Assembly: GCF_900188255.1 (NCBI RefSeq)
Contig: NZ_FZNS01000005.1
Span: forward strand, 372,001 to 436,000
From: Hymenobacter mucosus
GTDB taxonomy: Bacteria > Bacteroidota > Bacteroidia > Cytophagales > Hymenobacteraceae
DNA: 64,000 nt
Direction: 5' to 3'
Each line of letters opens with the position of its first letter. Within the stretch, counting starts at the first letter, position 1. The notes beneath the pieces are model-generated. The model was not told the DNA's origin and searched no databases. It worked only from the letters and a program-made list of their open reading frames with translations. Position numbers and translations under genes: made by a program. Below, piece after piece: positions 26,713-35,857 of the stretch.

Positions 26713-29700
26713 TTAGGCAGCTAAGGCCTCTTGTTTCTTCTCCACCTTCTGGCTGTGCTTTTTGGCCGTGGCGAAGTAAGAGTACATAACCGGCACCACG
26801 TACAGCGTGAGGGCGGTGGCGAAGAACAGGCCGCCTACTACCCCAATACCCATGGCCCGTCGGCTTAGAGCGCCCGCGCCCGTAGCAACGGCAATGGGTA
26901 GGATGCCCAGAATGGCGCACAAGGAGGTCATCAGAATGGGACGGAAGCGGGCAGTAGCGCCCTCAATCAGGCCCGTCATGTAGTCTTTGCCGTTTTCTAC
27001 CTGCTGGTTGGCAAATTCCACGATGAGGATACCGTTTTTCGTAACCAAGCCCACCAGCATGATAATGCCAATCTGAGAGAACAGGTTGAGCGTCTGGTTG
27101 AAGTACCACAGGCTAAGCAACGCGCCCGAAAGCGCCAGCGGTACCGTCACCATGATGATAACGGGGTCGCGGAAGCTTTCAAACTGTGCCGCCAGTACCA
27201 AGTAAATCAGTACAAGCGCTAGGCCGAAAGCAAATACCAGAGAAGAAGAGCTTTCCTGGAAGTCGCGGGAGGCACCAGATAATTCGGTGGAGAAAGTATC
27301 ATCGAGGGTTTTGTCGGCCAGGGCCTGCATGGCGGCAATACCGTCGCCGAGGGTACGGCCAGGAGCAAGAGCTGCTGAGAACGTAGCAGAGTTGTAGCGG
27401 TTGAAGCGGTAGAGCTGGGGAGGCGTGCTGCTTTCTTCCAGGCGAATCACGTTGTCAAGCTGAATCAGCTCGCCATTGGCATTTTTCACGGATAGCAGGC
27501 GCACGTCTAAGGGCTGGCTGCGGTCTTCCCGCGCTACCTGCCCGATAATCTGGTACTGCTTGCCCTCCCGAATAAAGTACCCGTAGCGCTGCCCACTCAG
27601 GCCCGACTGTAGCGTTTGGCTGATGCTCTGCACCGACACGCCCAGGCTTTGCGCCTTTTCCCGGTCGATGTTTACGCGCAGCTCGGGCTTGTTGAACTTC
27701 AGGTTCACATCCACAAACTGGAACGTGGGGTCTTGGCGGGCAGCATCCAAGAACTTTGGTACGGCCGTGCGCAGCTTATCAAAATCCTGAGTCTGGATTA
27801 CGAACTGCACCGGTAGGCCTCCGCCTCCACCACCTATACTCTGATCCTGGGACACGGAGGTACGAGCGGCCGTGAGCTTCTTCACTCCACTGCTTAGCTT
27901 ATCGGAAATCTGCTGCTGGCTAACCTTGCGCTCATCCGCATCGAAAAGCAACACGCGGGCGTTACCCGAGTTAGAACCGCCACCAAAGCCCGGCGACGTC
28001 ACGGCAAATACGCTACTCAGGTTTTTCTCCCCGGCCGTATCCATAGCCAGTTTGGTAAGCTGGGCCATGTAAGCATCCATGAATTCGAAGGAAGCACCTT
28101 CGGGGCCGGTAGCATTGATATTTATGCGGCTACGGTCTTCCACTGGGGCTAACTCCGAAGGAATAGTTTTCATGAAAAACCAGATGCCCACGCCCGTGCC
28201 AGCTACTACCAGCCAAGCCATCCACCGGTTGCGCAAGAAGGTTTCCAAACTGTGTTGGTAGCCCCCAATCATCCTCTCGAAAAAAGGCTCCGTTTTGCGG
28301 TAAAACCAGTTGTGCTTTTCTTGGCGCTTGAGCAGCACCGAGCACATCATGGGCGTCAAAGTCAGCGACACGAAAGCTGAAATCAATACCGAGCCAGCCA
28401 CCACAATGCCAAACTCCCGGAACAAGCGGCCCGTGATACCCGTGAGGAACACTACCGGCAGGAACACCGCCGCCAGTACGATGGTAGTGCTGACAACGGC
28501 CATGAGAATTTCCTCGGAACCCTTGATGGCGGCAGTTTTGGGGTCCTCGCCCTCTTCGATGCGGGAGTAAATATTTTCCAGCACCACAATAGCATCGTCT
28601 ACTACCAGACCAATTGCCAACACCACGGCCAGTAGCGTGAGCACATTGATGGAAAAGTTCATCAAGTACATCACGAAGAAGATACCCACCAACGACACTG
28701 GAATGGCAACCACCGGAATGAGGGTAGAGCGCCAGTCGCGCAGGAAGAGAAAGATAATAATTACTACCAGCACGAAGGCCTCAATGATGGTATGCTCTAC
28801 CTCATTGATGGATTTGCGGATAAAGACTGAGTTGTCGAAGCCCGGCTTGAGCACTAAATCCTTGGGTAGATCCTTGCCGTAGAGCTCAATACGCTTATTG
28901 AACTCATCAGCAATGTCAATCTGGTTGGAACCCGGCTGCGGAATAACGGCCAAGCCAACCATTGGCACGCCGTTCACCTTAAAAATCGTCTGGTCGTTTT
29001 CAGGGTAAAGCTCCGCGTACCCGATGTCGGACAAGCGCACCAAAGACGAGGCGTCTTGCCGAATAATCAGGTTGTTGAAGTCCTCCACGGAGGTAAGGCG
29101 GCCCATGGTGCGGAGGGTAAGCTGGGTGGCTTCGCCTTGCACCGAGCCGCTAGGCAGTTCTACGTTTTCGCGGGTAAGAGCTGCTTGCACGTCCACGGGG
29201 CTTACACCCAGCGCCGACAGCTTCACGGGGTCTAGCCAGAGGCGCATCGAATACTTCCGCTCTCCATACACCCGCACTTCCGATACGCCCGGAATAGTTT
29301 GCAGGCGCTCCTTCAGGGTATTGTTGGCGTAGTCCGTCAGCTCCAGCAGGTTGCGCTGGCTAGAACTGAGGTAGGTCATCACAATGGGTTGAGAGTCGGC
29401 GTTGGCCTTGCTCACTACTGGCGGGTCAATGTCGCGGGGTAGGCGGCCCTGAGCCCCCGACACTTTGTCGCGCACGTCATTGGCGGCCGTTTCCAGGTCG
29501 GCATCCAGGTCAAACTCTACCGTAATCTGAGTACGGCCGTCGCGGCTGTTCGACGTGAGGTTTTTGATACCCTGAATACCGTTCAGCGCTTCTTCCAGCG
29601 GTTCTGTTACCTGGCCCTGCATTACATCGGCAGAGGCACCAGTATAAGAGGCCGATACAGTAATGATGGGTGGGTCTACGCTCGGATATTCCCGGACGCT

Positions 29701-29796
29701 GAGGTAGCGAAACCCAATCACCCCGAAAATTACAATGACCATACTCATCACAATGGCGAGTACTGGCCGGTTAATACTAGTGGAGGATAAGCTCAT
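26713..29796 (-). CDS. HAE1-type RND multidrug efflux pump (AcrB/MexF family)
   Basis: A 1027-aa inner-membrane pump with the twelve-helix, two-loop RND architecture. It starts MSLSSTSINRPVLAIVMSM and reads EYPSVDPPIITVSASYTGAS, and has the TM4 proton-relay pair in LVVDDAIVVLENIYSRIEEG (Asp 400/401). The paired aspartates and lack of the heavy-metal DFG...DGA motif identify the drug-pump class. Such pumps export hydrophobic and amphiphilic compounds. Upstream is the adaptor gene (110 bases) and downstream a TolC channel, so the full tripartite complex is encoded. Substrate unknown; no local regulator gene is next to it. Confidence 0.95.
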   Translation of the reverse strand: MSLSSTSINRPVLAIVMSMVIVIFGVIGFRYLSVREYPSVDPPIITVSASYTGASADVMQGQVTEPLEEALNGIQGIKNLTSNSRDGRTQITVEFDLDADLETAANDVRDKVSGAQGRLPRDIDPPVVSKANADSQPIVMTYLSSSQRNLLELTDYANNTLKERLQTIPGVSEVRVYGERKYSMRLWLDPVKLSALGVSPVDVQAALTRENVELPSGSVQGEATQLTLRTMGRLTSVEDFNNLIIRQDASSLVRLSDIGYAELYPENDQTIFKVNGVPMVGLAVIPQPGSNQIDIADEFNKRIELYGKDLPKDLVLKPGFDNSVFIRKSINEVEHTIIEAFVLVVIIIFLFLRDWRSTLIPVVAIPVSLVGIFFVMYLMNFSINVLTLLAVVLAIGLVVDDAIVVLENIYSRIEEGEDPKTAAIKGSEEILMAVVSTTIVLAAVFLPVVFLTGITGRLFREFGIVVAGSVLISAFVSLTLTPMMCSVLLKRQEKHNWFYRKTEPFFERMIGGYQHSLETFLRNRWMAWLVVAGTGVGIWFFMKTIPSELAPVEDRSRININATGPEGASFEFMDAYMAQLTKLAMDTAGEKNLSSVFAVTSPGFGGGSNSGNARVLLFDADERKVSQQQISDKLSSGVKKLTAARTSVSQDQSIGGGGGGLPVQFVIQTQDFDKLRTAVPKFLDAARQDPTFQFVDVNLKFNKPELRVNIDREKAQSLGVSVQSISQTLQSGLSGQRYGYFIREGKQYQIIGQVAREDRSQPLDVRLLSVKNANGELIQLDNVIRLEESSTPPQLYRFNRYNSATFSAALAPGRTLGDGIAAMQALADKTLDDTFSTELSGASRDFQESSSSLVFAFGLALVLIYLVLAAQFESFRDPVIIMVTVPLALSGALLSLWYFNQTLNLFSQIGIIMLVGLVTKNGILIVEFANQQVENGKDYMTGLIEGATARFRPILMTSLCAILGILPIAVATGAGALSRRAMGIGVVGGLFFATALTLYVVPVMYSYFATAKKHSQKVEKKQEALAA

Positions 29797-29906
29797 ACGT
29801 TGTTTTCACGCAGTGATTCGCGGTGGGAAGCCTACTACGCAGCAGCACGGCGCGCACCAGCATAAAGCACGTGTACGCCCGCTGACTCGCCGCAGGTAGG
29901 GTTGTA

Positions 29907-31082
29907 TTACTTAGTGACGCGTACGGCGTCACCAGGTTTAACCTGGAGGATACCAGTACGGATAATTGAGTCTCCAACGGCGACGCCTTCAGTAATCTGG
30001 ATCAGGCGTGTGGAGCGCACGCCAATCTTCACCTTCTTGGGCACCATCTTGCCTTGCTGCACAGTGTACACATTGTAGCCGGCAGCCTCGGGAATAACCG
30101 CCTCAGTGGGTACCTGCAAAGCCTCTGACGTTTGGCCGAGTTGCAGGTTAACCTTCACAAAGGCACCGGGGCGCAATTCATTGTTGGTATTAGCGTAGCG
30201 GGCGCGCACCGTTTGGGTGCGGCTCACGGGGTCAATCTGCGGGTCGAGGGCGTACACCTTAGCTTCGTACTTCTTGTTGGAAGCCTCGTCGGTGACGGTG
30301 ATGGGGTCACCGGTACGCACTAGGTTAGAGAAACGGCTAGGCACGGTGAAGCTGATTTTCACCGGTTTCACACGCGAAAGGGTCGTGATTTCGGCCCCGG
30401 GGCTCACATACGTACCTACTGTAATCGTCGATAAACCCAGGACCCCATCAAAAGGCGCCCGGATGTAAGCCTTGGTGAGCGAAGCGCGCAGAGCCTGCAA
30501 ATCGGCCTGAGCCGTCAGGAGTTGATTGTTGGCCTGTTCGTATTCCTGGGCGCTGATGTATTCCTTATCCAGAAGGGTGCGCTGGCGCTTCTCCTGGTCG
30601 CGGAAGAGTTTGATATTGAACTCCTGCTTGCGCAGCTGAGCCTGAATTTCGTCGGCATTAATGGTCAGCAGGAGCTGGCCTTTGCGTACCGGTTGGCCTT
30701 CCCGAATGTTGAGGCTAGTGATTTTACCCGAAATTTCGCTTTTCAGTACTACCGATTCCTCGGCCAAGATGGAGCCCGTAGCGGCTACTTCATCAGCCAG
30801 GCTGGTAGCTTTCACTACGTACACTTGCACCGGCAGCTTCTGCCCACCGCCTTTACCGCCCGCCCCGCTGGGTGCGCCTTTGCCGCCGCCTGCACCCCCT
30901 TTGCCGCCGCCTTTGGCCTCCGCATTTTGGGAAGGGAAGTACTTCATCTTCACGAAGACAAGTGCACCAATAATACCAAGCGTAACCAGCAGCCACAGGA
31001 TGCGGCGGCTAGCCCCGCCGGAGCGTTGAGGGGTAGGGCTAGCGGTAGTAACTTCCAGATCTTCTTGTTCTTGAGTTTGCAT
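29907..31082 (-). CDS. RND efflux periplasmic adaptor, membrane-anchored
   Basis: A 391-aa HlyD/MexE-type membrane-fusion protein. It has a cytoplasmic start, one N-terminal transmembrane helix (LWLLVTLGIIGALVFVKM, about 28-45), a Gly/Lys-rich linker (KGGGKGGAGGGKGAPSGAGG), a barrel-sandwich domain (GKITSLNIREGQPVRKGQ, IRAPFDGVLGLSTI) and a beta-barrel with VKISFTVPSRFSNLVR. It is not a lipoprotein, unlike the CzcB-type adaptor in this window. First gene of the operon; it should connect the AcrB-like pump to the TolC channel. The ATG MQTQEQED is preferred over a longer frame. The Gly/Lys linker is unusual in length. Confidence 0.9.
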   Translation of the reverse strand: MQTQEQEDLEVTTASPTPQRSGGASRRILWLLVTLGIIGALVFVKMKYFPSQNAEAKGGGKGGAGGGKGAPSGAGGKGGGQKLPVQVYVVKATSLADEVAATGSILAEESVVLKSEISGKITSLNIREGQPVRKGQLLLTINADEIQAQLRKQEFNIKLFRDQEKRQRTLLDKEYISAQEYEQANNQLLTAQADLQALRASLTKAYIRAPFDGVLGLSTITVGTYVSPGAEITTLSRVKPVKISFTVPSRFSNLVRTGDPITVTDEASNKKYEAKVYALDPQIDPVSRTQTVRARYANTNNELRPGAFVKVNLQLGQTSEALQVPTEAVIPEAAGYNVYTVQQGKMVPKKVKIGVRSTRLIQITEGVAVGDSIIRTGILQVKPGDAVRVTK

Positions 31083-31215
31083 GCAAGCGAGAGGGTGGGC
31101 GCCCGGTAAAATAAAATCCGTCCGGGGGCAGACGGGCAAAAGTCCACAACGCTAACCAGCGAATTTGGGTTTACTTCGCAAGCAAGGTTGGGGGGAAACA
31201 ATGCGGTTAAGACAC

Positions 31216-31246
31216 AAAAAAAGCCTGCGGGTTGCAGGCTTTTTAA
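31216..31246 (-). terminator. intrinsic terminator of the DUF892 gene
   Basis: Stem AAAAAGCCTGC / GCAGGCTTTTT with a 5-base loop, 70 bases past the stop on the minus strand; the A-run gives the U-run. Confidence 0.8.
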
Positions 31247-31315
31247 TGGAAGTGAAGCACTGAGCCGGTAGAAAGAAGAGTAACTTCCCTTTCTCTCTGC
31301 CTACTCAAGGTGTCA

Positions 31316-31810
31316 CTACATGGCTTTCTGGTTGATATAGCTTTTAGCTAAGTCGTTGAGCTTGGTGTCCGTCAATTGCTCTTCATCCAGTGTCTGACGC
31401 AGAAGCTGAGCAGCTTCGTCGTAGCCCAAGCGCTCAGCGTAGTGAGCAGCCGTGCCGTAGCCTGAAATTTCGTAGTGCTCAATACGCTGGGAAGCAGCAA
31501 TGATGGCCGCATCCATTACTTCGTCGGTAGCATTTTCCGACAAAGTTTTTTGGCCCTCTTTTACGAGGCCTTCCATTGCCTTGCAGGTTTCGCCGTCCAG
31601 ATCAATGTCCAGCGACTTGCCAATGCTCTCAAGGCGTACTATTTGTTGCTCGGTTTCTTGCAGGTGGCGCTCAATGCCAGCGCGCAGGCGCTCATCTTTT
31701 GCAGCAGCAGCCATTTGGGGTAGTGCTTTTACCAGTTGGTTTTCGGCACTGTACAGGTCTTGCAATTCGTGTTGGAATAAGTCTTCCAGGGTTTCTAATT
31801 TGTCGGACAT
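31316..31810 (-). CDS. DUF892 ferritin-like protein (YciE/YciF family)
   Basis: A 164-aa helical protein. It starts with TLEDLFQHELQDLYSAENQL and has paired E/H-rich helices (HLQETEQQIVRLESIG, ASQRIEHYEISGYGTAAHYA) typical of DUF892, a four-helix ferritin-like fold induced by osmotic and other stress. Conserved E and H residues can bind a di-metal centre. Probably a cytosolic stress protein; the exact activity is unknown. It lies divergent from the ATL gene. Confidence 0.88.
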   Translation of the reverse strand: MSDKLETLEDLFQHELQDLYSAENQLVKALPQMAAAAKDERLRAGIERHLQETEQQIVRLESIGKSLDIDLDGETCKAMEGLVKEGQKTLSENATDEVMDAAIIAASQRIEHYEISGYGTAAHYAERLGYDEAAQLLRQTLDEEQLTDTKLNDLAKSYINQKAM

Positions 31811-31981
31811 AGCTTTTTAGGTAAGAGAATGGGTGGAACGTAGCTGAGTGCCGCTAGGGCCGCCAAGCCTTTGTCCTTACGGGTAGCTATCCTGGTAGGT
31901 TGATATAAAAAATTAGTTTTTTGCTAGTGTTGAGCTTGTTTAGCCACATCGTACCCGACCGGTTCCCCGTATCAGGTACGT

Positions 31982-32344
31982 ATGAAAACTGCCGCTCCCT
32001 CACCCAAAACCGAACGTAATTTCTTTCAGGACGTGCATGAGGTAGTGCGCCTGATACCAACTGGCCGCGTGAGCACCTACGGAGCAATTGCGCATTACCT
32101 CGGAGCCCGCCATGGTGCCCGCATGGTAGGCTACGCGCTCATAGCTGCGGCCCCGGCATTGGGCCTAGAGAACGTGCCGGCTCAGCGGGTAGTAAACCGC
32201 AACGGCCTACTCACGGGCCGTCATCACTTTGCTACCCCCACGGCTATGCAAGAAGCCTTGGAGGCGGAAGGCGTACGCGTGGAAAACGACCAAGTAGTGG
32301 AATTCAAGAAGCTGTTCTGGGACCCCGCTACGGAACTGGAATAA
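31982..32344 (+). CDS. alkyltransferase-like protein (ATL, MGMT family without catalytic Cys)
   Basis: A 120-aa protein with the MGMT C-terminal fold: VVRLIPTGRVSTYGAIAHYL contains the helix-turn-helix, and the active-site region reads NVPAQRVVNRNG (residues 64-75) where repair methyltransferases have PCHRV. The Cys is replaced by Ala and the His by Gln, so it cannot accept alkyl groups. ATL proteins bind alkylated guanine and pass the lesion to nucleotide excision repair. The N-terminal domain of true MGMT is missing, as expected. ATG start. Confidence 0.88.
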   Translation: MKTAAPSPKTERNFFQDVHEVVRLIPTGRVSTYGAIAHYLGARHGARMVGYALIAAAPALGLENVPAQRVVNRNGLLTGRHHFATPTAMQEALEAEGVRVENDQVVEFKKLFWDPATELE

Positions 32345-32412
32345 CACGCCTTGGCGGGTAAAGGCCAACTTACAGGTGCTTGCTGAGGTAGGTACGCCAA
32401 CCGGTAAAAACC

Positions 32413-32448
32413 AAGCGGGGCTGCTTCAGAGTAGAAGCAGCCCCGCTT
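32413..32448. terminator. bidirectional terminator between ATL and the response regulator
   Basis: Perfect 15-bp stem AAGCGGGGCTGCTTC / GAAGCAGCCCCGCTT with a 6-base loop between convergent genes. Confidence 0.8.
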
Positions 32449-32488
32449 GATTCATAGCCGAATCGGGAGTAGGTAAAATAGCGAAAGA

Positions 32489-32905
32489 CTAGATAGAAGA
32501 CTTCTGCAGGCGGTAGGGCGAGGGGCGGCTGCTCACCATGCTCAAGATAGCCGAATGCACTTCTTCTGGGCTAGCGTTTTTGAGCAGGTAGCCATGAGCG
32601 CCTTCTGAGCGCAGGCTGTCAATTAGCTCTGGCTCGTCGTGCATGGAAATGATGATGGTGCGCACCTGGGGATACTGTACGCGTAGAAGCCGTACGGTTT
32701 GCAGGCCATCCAATACGGGCATTTGCAAGTCCATGAGCAGCACGTCAGGTACGAGGCCCTGGTCGAGGCGCTCCAAGGCTTCTTGGCCGTCGCCGGCTTC
32801 GAAGAGGACTTCCATGGTTGGGAAGCCGCTGATGAGGGCGCTTAGTCCCTTCCGAAAAAGGATGTGGTCGTCCACCACAGCTAAGCGAATTGCAGGTGTG
32901 TTCAT
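32489..32905 (-). CDS. single-domain response regulator, NarL-like receiver without HTH
   Basis: A 138-aa receiver domain: acidic pocket VVDDH (Asp 12/13), phospho-acceptor Asp 59 in LLMDLQMP, and Lys 109 in YLLKNASPEE. The NarL-type receiver is normally followed by a LuxR HTH of about 60 residues, but here the protein ends with RPSPYRLQKSSI. The hairpin terminator starts about 40 bases after the stop, so the HTH is not in another frame. It may act by protein-protein interaction or by competing for phosphate. Its start overlaps the kinase stop (ATGA), so the two are translationally coupled. Confidence 0.88.
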   Translation of the reverse strand: MNTPAIRLAVVDDHILFRKGLSALISGFPTMEVLFEAGDGQEALERLDQGLVPDVLLMDLQMPVLDGLQTVRLLRVQYPQVRTIIISMHDEPELIDSLRSEGAHGYLLKNASPEEVHSAILSMVSSRPSPYRLQKSSI

Positions 32906-33714
32906 GCGTAAGAGGGGGTAGCAGGCTGATTTTTAGAAAGATAAGGGATAGGTAAAGAAATCCAAACCCGGCTCCCCTGCCCCGGCGCCGACTCGTGGCG
33001 CAGGCCCCCCCGCAATACGGCTACTCTACTGCGGAGGTTGGTGAGTCCCAGGCCGGTACGATTTCCCGGAAGGGGAGGCTGGTCGGTGGCAGTTGGGTCG
33101 AAGCCCACGCCATCATCAGCGTAATACAATGACAGCGTATCGACCCCAAACTCCACCTGAATGTCGATGTGTGCCGCGTGGGCATGGCGGAGCCCATTGC
33201 CAAGTAGCTCCTGCACCACCCGATACACAATTAGCTCGTAGTGAGAATCGAGGCGACGGGGGGTGCCGTGCTGCTCAAGGGTAATATGCGTGGGGCCATC
33301 GGCGGGCATGGTGCGGGCCAGCGCATCAAGGGCAAAGGGCAGCCCAAACTTTTGCAGGGCTGCTGGCAATAGGTTCCGGGATATACGACGCACTTCCCCA
33401 ATTGCCTGGTCGAGGAGTAGGGATGCCTCTTGAGTTAGCTCAGGTTGGGCCAGTGTACTCAAGTGAAGCTTAACAATAGCCAAGGTAGTACCCACTCCAT
33501 CGTGCAGGTCGCCGGCAATGCGCCGCCGCTCTTCCTCCTGAGCTAGTAGGGCCGCTTCTAGGGCTTGTTGTTGCGCCATTTCCCCCATTTCCCGCATTTG
33601 TTCCTGTTGGCGTAGCAACCGGCGCTGGTAGCGCAGTACGAAGGCTACTATGCCCAAGGCAAGGAGCAGCAGCACTGGAGTAGCCAGTAAAACGGGAAAT
33701 AGCCGACTGTCCAT
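32902..33714 (-). CDS. sensor histidine kinase, HisKA_3 (NarX/DesK type)
   Basis: A 270-aa kinase with one N-terminal transmembrane segment (about 8-27), a short coiled-coil, the HisKA_3 box EERRRIAGDLHDGVGTTLAI (phospho-His 71) and a HATPase_c domain with the N box VVQELLGNGLRHAHA, G1 box ADDGVGFDP and G2 box GLGLTNLRSRV. There is almost no extracytoplasmic sensor domain, so it may sense membrane state or partner proteins, as DesK does. It is coupled to the receiver gene. Upstream lies about 410 bases without genes. Confidence 0.9.
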   Translation of the reverse strand: MDSRLFPVLLATPVLLLLALGIVAFVLRYQRRLLRQQEQMREMGEMAQQQALEAALLAQEEERRRIAGDLHDGVGTTLAIVKLHLSTLAQPELTQEASLLLDQAIGEVRRISRNLLPAALQKFGLPFALDALARTMPADGPTHITLEQHGTPRRLDSHYELIVYRVVQELLGNGLRHAHAAHIDIQVEFGVDTLSLYYADDGVGFDPTATDQPPLPGNRTGLGLTNLRSRVAVLRGGLRHESAPGQGSRVWISLPIPYLSKNQPATPSYA

Positions 33715-34127
33715 ACGGTAGAGTACCCCTGCTGCTAGGAGAATAAATAGTCGGCTGTAAATGAACGTCTGCTTGACATAAGCGACAGAATAGCACTCTT
33801 GCTTTTAAAACGGTTTCTTCCGTGAATGTCTGCCCATACCAGCCACCTGCGCCTCAGCTATTTTGTATAACTGAGCCTGCATGCTAGAGTATAATCAGTG
33901 GAAGAGGGTAGTAAAATAAGGAGAATAGCTTGGAACATCCATATACTGAGTTTTTTCTGTGGCCTCACTTGCTTTCCTACGCGGCTATGCTGGTTGCCTA
34001 AATGTGCAGCGGTAGGTAAGCTGAAGTAGTAAAACGCTCAGTTGAGGGCAGAGCTTAACAGTTGAAAAACAAGCCTATAAAAGAGCTACTGCCTCAGAGA
34101 GACGAGCGACCAGCTAGAGGCTATACT
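33715..34127. other. intergenic region without a recognised gene
   Basis: 413 bases between the kinase and xseB (both minus strand). It should hold the kinase promoter. No convincing coding frame, repeat or RNA is seen. Confidence 0.5.
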
Positions 34128-34355
34128 CTATTCTTCATCTGAATATGCAGCATCATCTTCATCGTCCAAATTTTCGAAAACTTGGTCAATAGCCGATTCA
34201 GCGGAGCGGAGTTTCTGCTTGCAAAGGCGAATCAACTCAGCGGAACGCTGCACGCGGGCCGTGAGGTCGTCTACGTCTACAGCATCGGTTTCCAGAGCGC
34301 GCAGAATGGTCTCTAGCTCTTCAATGGCTTGGCGATAGGTAGTGTTCTGAGGCAT
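34128..34355 (-). CDS. xseB: exodeoxyribonuclease VII small subunit
   Basis: A 75-aa helical protein reading YRQAIEELETILRALETDAV and LTARVQRSAELIRLCKQKLR, the two-helix pattern of XseB, with a very acidic C-terminal tail (ENLDDEDDAAYSDEE). It binds XseA to form the exonuclease VII complex that degrades single-stranded DNA. It lies 17 bases after xseA in the same operon. Confidence 0.93.
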   Translation of the reverse strand: MPQNTTYRQAIEELETILRALETDAVDVDDLTARVQRSAELIRLCKQKLRSAESAIDQVFENLDDEDDAAYSDEE

Positions 34356-34372
34356 GAGAGTAAAGCAAAAAC

Positions 34373-35857
34373 TTAGGGGCGAAACAGCGGAAGCTGCCCG
34401 CCAATACGGGCAGGAACGACAGCGTCGGGTAGGCGTAGTAGCACTTCGTCGCCGGCACGTAAGGCTTTGATGATGGGCTTGCCAGTAGGAGTGAGCAGGC
34501 GCACTGTGCCCACGGGACCAGTAGGCATTGCCTCCAAGCGGGCTAACCGCAGGGCCGCCGCGTGCAGCAGGCGCTGAGTAGCAAGCTGTAACTGGTAGCG
34601 CCGGTGCAGAAGCTGTTCCCGCCGCCGCCGATGCAGATGGCGGAAGCGGCGCGCCAAGGCGCGACCCAGCGTACGCAACCGGCTTTCCTGCTCCCGGAGC
34701 CCGCGCCGCGCGGCCCGGTGCAACTGGTGTCGTCGCCGCGACAACTGCTGCTCGAGTTGGTGCAATTGGGCGCGAGGAGCAGCCGCAGCTACGCGAATGC
34801 GGGCGTGCAAGGCGTCGCGCTGCTCCTCTAGTTGCTGGCGAGCATGTTGGTGCGCCCGTCGTGCCAGGCGGCGTAAGTGGTCCTGAGCATCTTGTACCCG
34901 GCTTAGTGCCAGCTCACGAATACGGCTACCGTAGCCATCGAGGGCGGCCTCTAAGCGCGCTAGGCGCTCAATAAGAAAGGCGGCCACGGCCGTTGGGGTC
35001 TTTAGTGCAGTATGGGCAGTAAGGTCTACTACCGCCTCGTCGCGCTCGTGACCAATACCAGTGAGTACCGGCAATGGGAAAGCTCCAATGGCTGCTGCCA
35101 GCCCATAGTCGTCGAAGGCTAGCAAATCGGTTTTGGAACCCCCGCCCCGGATAACTACTACCGCATCAAACTGGCGTCGGCGGGCTCGAATGGATGCTAG
35201 CGCTGCCCGAATGCTGGCAGGGGCATCGTCGCCCTGCATGGTGGCCGGAAATAAGGTAAGAGCGAAATCGTAGGGTGCCTCTCGCAACTGCTGCACAAAG
35301 TCCTGCCAGCCCGCCGCCGTGGGCGAAGAAATGACCGCCACGCGCTGCACCCCAATAGGTAGTACGAGGCGGCGCTGGCGCTCTAGCAACCCCTTGGCTT
35401 CCAGCTTCCGCAGTGTTTCAAGGCGCTGGCGTGCTAAGTCACCCACGGTATACGTAGGGTCAATGCTCAGCACATCCAAACTTAAGCCAAATTGCTCGTG
35501 AAACTTCACTTGTACCCGCAGCATCAACTTGAGGCCAGGGCGTAGGGTAAGGCCCGTATGTTCCTCGAAAGCAGGGGCGAGCTGCTGGAAACGCTGGCTC
35601 CAGATGGTAGCGCGCGCCTGGGCCTTCAGCTGGGCACCGCGGCCCGTGGTATGCTGGTCAGTGAGGGTGAGGTAACAATGGGCGCCGTCGAAGCGAGGAA
35701 GGGTGAGGTCGGCAATTTCAGCTACTACCCAGTAAGAATCAGCAAACCGCTCACTTAGCGTTTGCCGCACGCGCGCCAGTAGCTCGGCTAGGGGCAAAGC
35801 GGCAGGTGGAAGAGCGGAGAGCCCTGGTTCTGGGCGGCGGTTGTACAGAGGCGGCAT
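34373..35857 (-). CDS. xseA: exodeoxyribonuclease VII large subunit
   Basis: A 494-aa nuclease subunit. It has an N-terminal OB fold (SYWVVAEIADLTLPRFDGAH), the catalytic region with VAVISSPTAAGWQDF and the characteristic VIRGGGSKTDLLAFDD followed by GIGHERDEAVVDLTAHTALK, and a long C-terminal coiled-coil that binds XseB subunits. The coiled-coil is extremely Arg/His-rich (RFRHLHRRRREQLLHRRYQL). The start is uncertain: the ATG giving MPPLYNRRPEP fits best, but further ATGs lie upstream in frame. Confidence 0.93.
   Translation of the reverse strand: MPPLYNRRPEPGLSALPPAALPLAELLARVRQTLSERFADSYWVVAEIADLTLPRFDGAHCYLTLTDQHTTGRGAQLKAQARATIWSQRFQQLAPAFEEHTGLTLRPGLKLMLRVQVKFHEQFGLSLDVLSIDPTYTVGDLARQRLETLRKLEAKGLLERQRRLVLPIGVQRVAVISSPTAAGWQDFVQQLREAPYDFALTLFPATMQGDDAPASIRAALASIRARRRQFDAVVVIRGGGSKTDLLAFDDYGLAAAIGAFPLPVLTGIGHERDEAVVDLTAHTALKTPTAVAAFLIERLARLEAALDGYGSRIRELALSRVQDAQDHLRRLARRAHQHARQQLEEQRDALHARIRVAAAAPRAQLHQLEQQLSRRRHQLHRAARRGLREQESRLRTLGRALARRFRHLHRRRREQLLHRRYQLQLATQRLLHAAALRLARLEAMPTGPVGTVRLLTPTGKPIIKALRAGDEVLLRLPDAVVPARIGGQLPLFRP

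Noticed and set aside
30522-31109. 195-aa plus-strand frame over the RND adaptor
   Set aside because: Antisense shadow caused by high GC; the adaptor on the other strand has clear domains.
32440-32489. HTH domain of the response regulator displaced by a frameshift
   Set aside because: Only about 40 bases separate the stop from the terminator hairpin, too few for a ~60-residue HTH in any frame.
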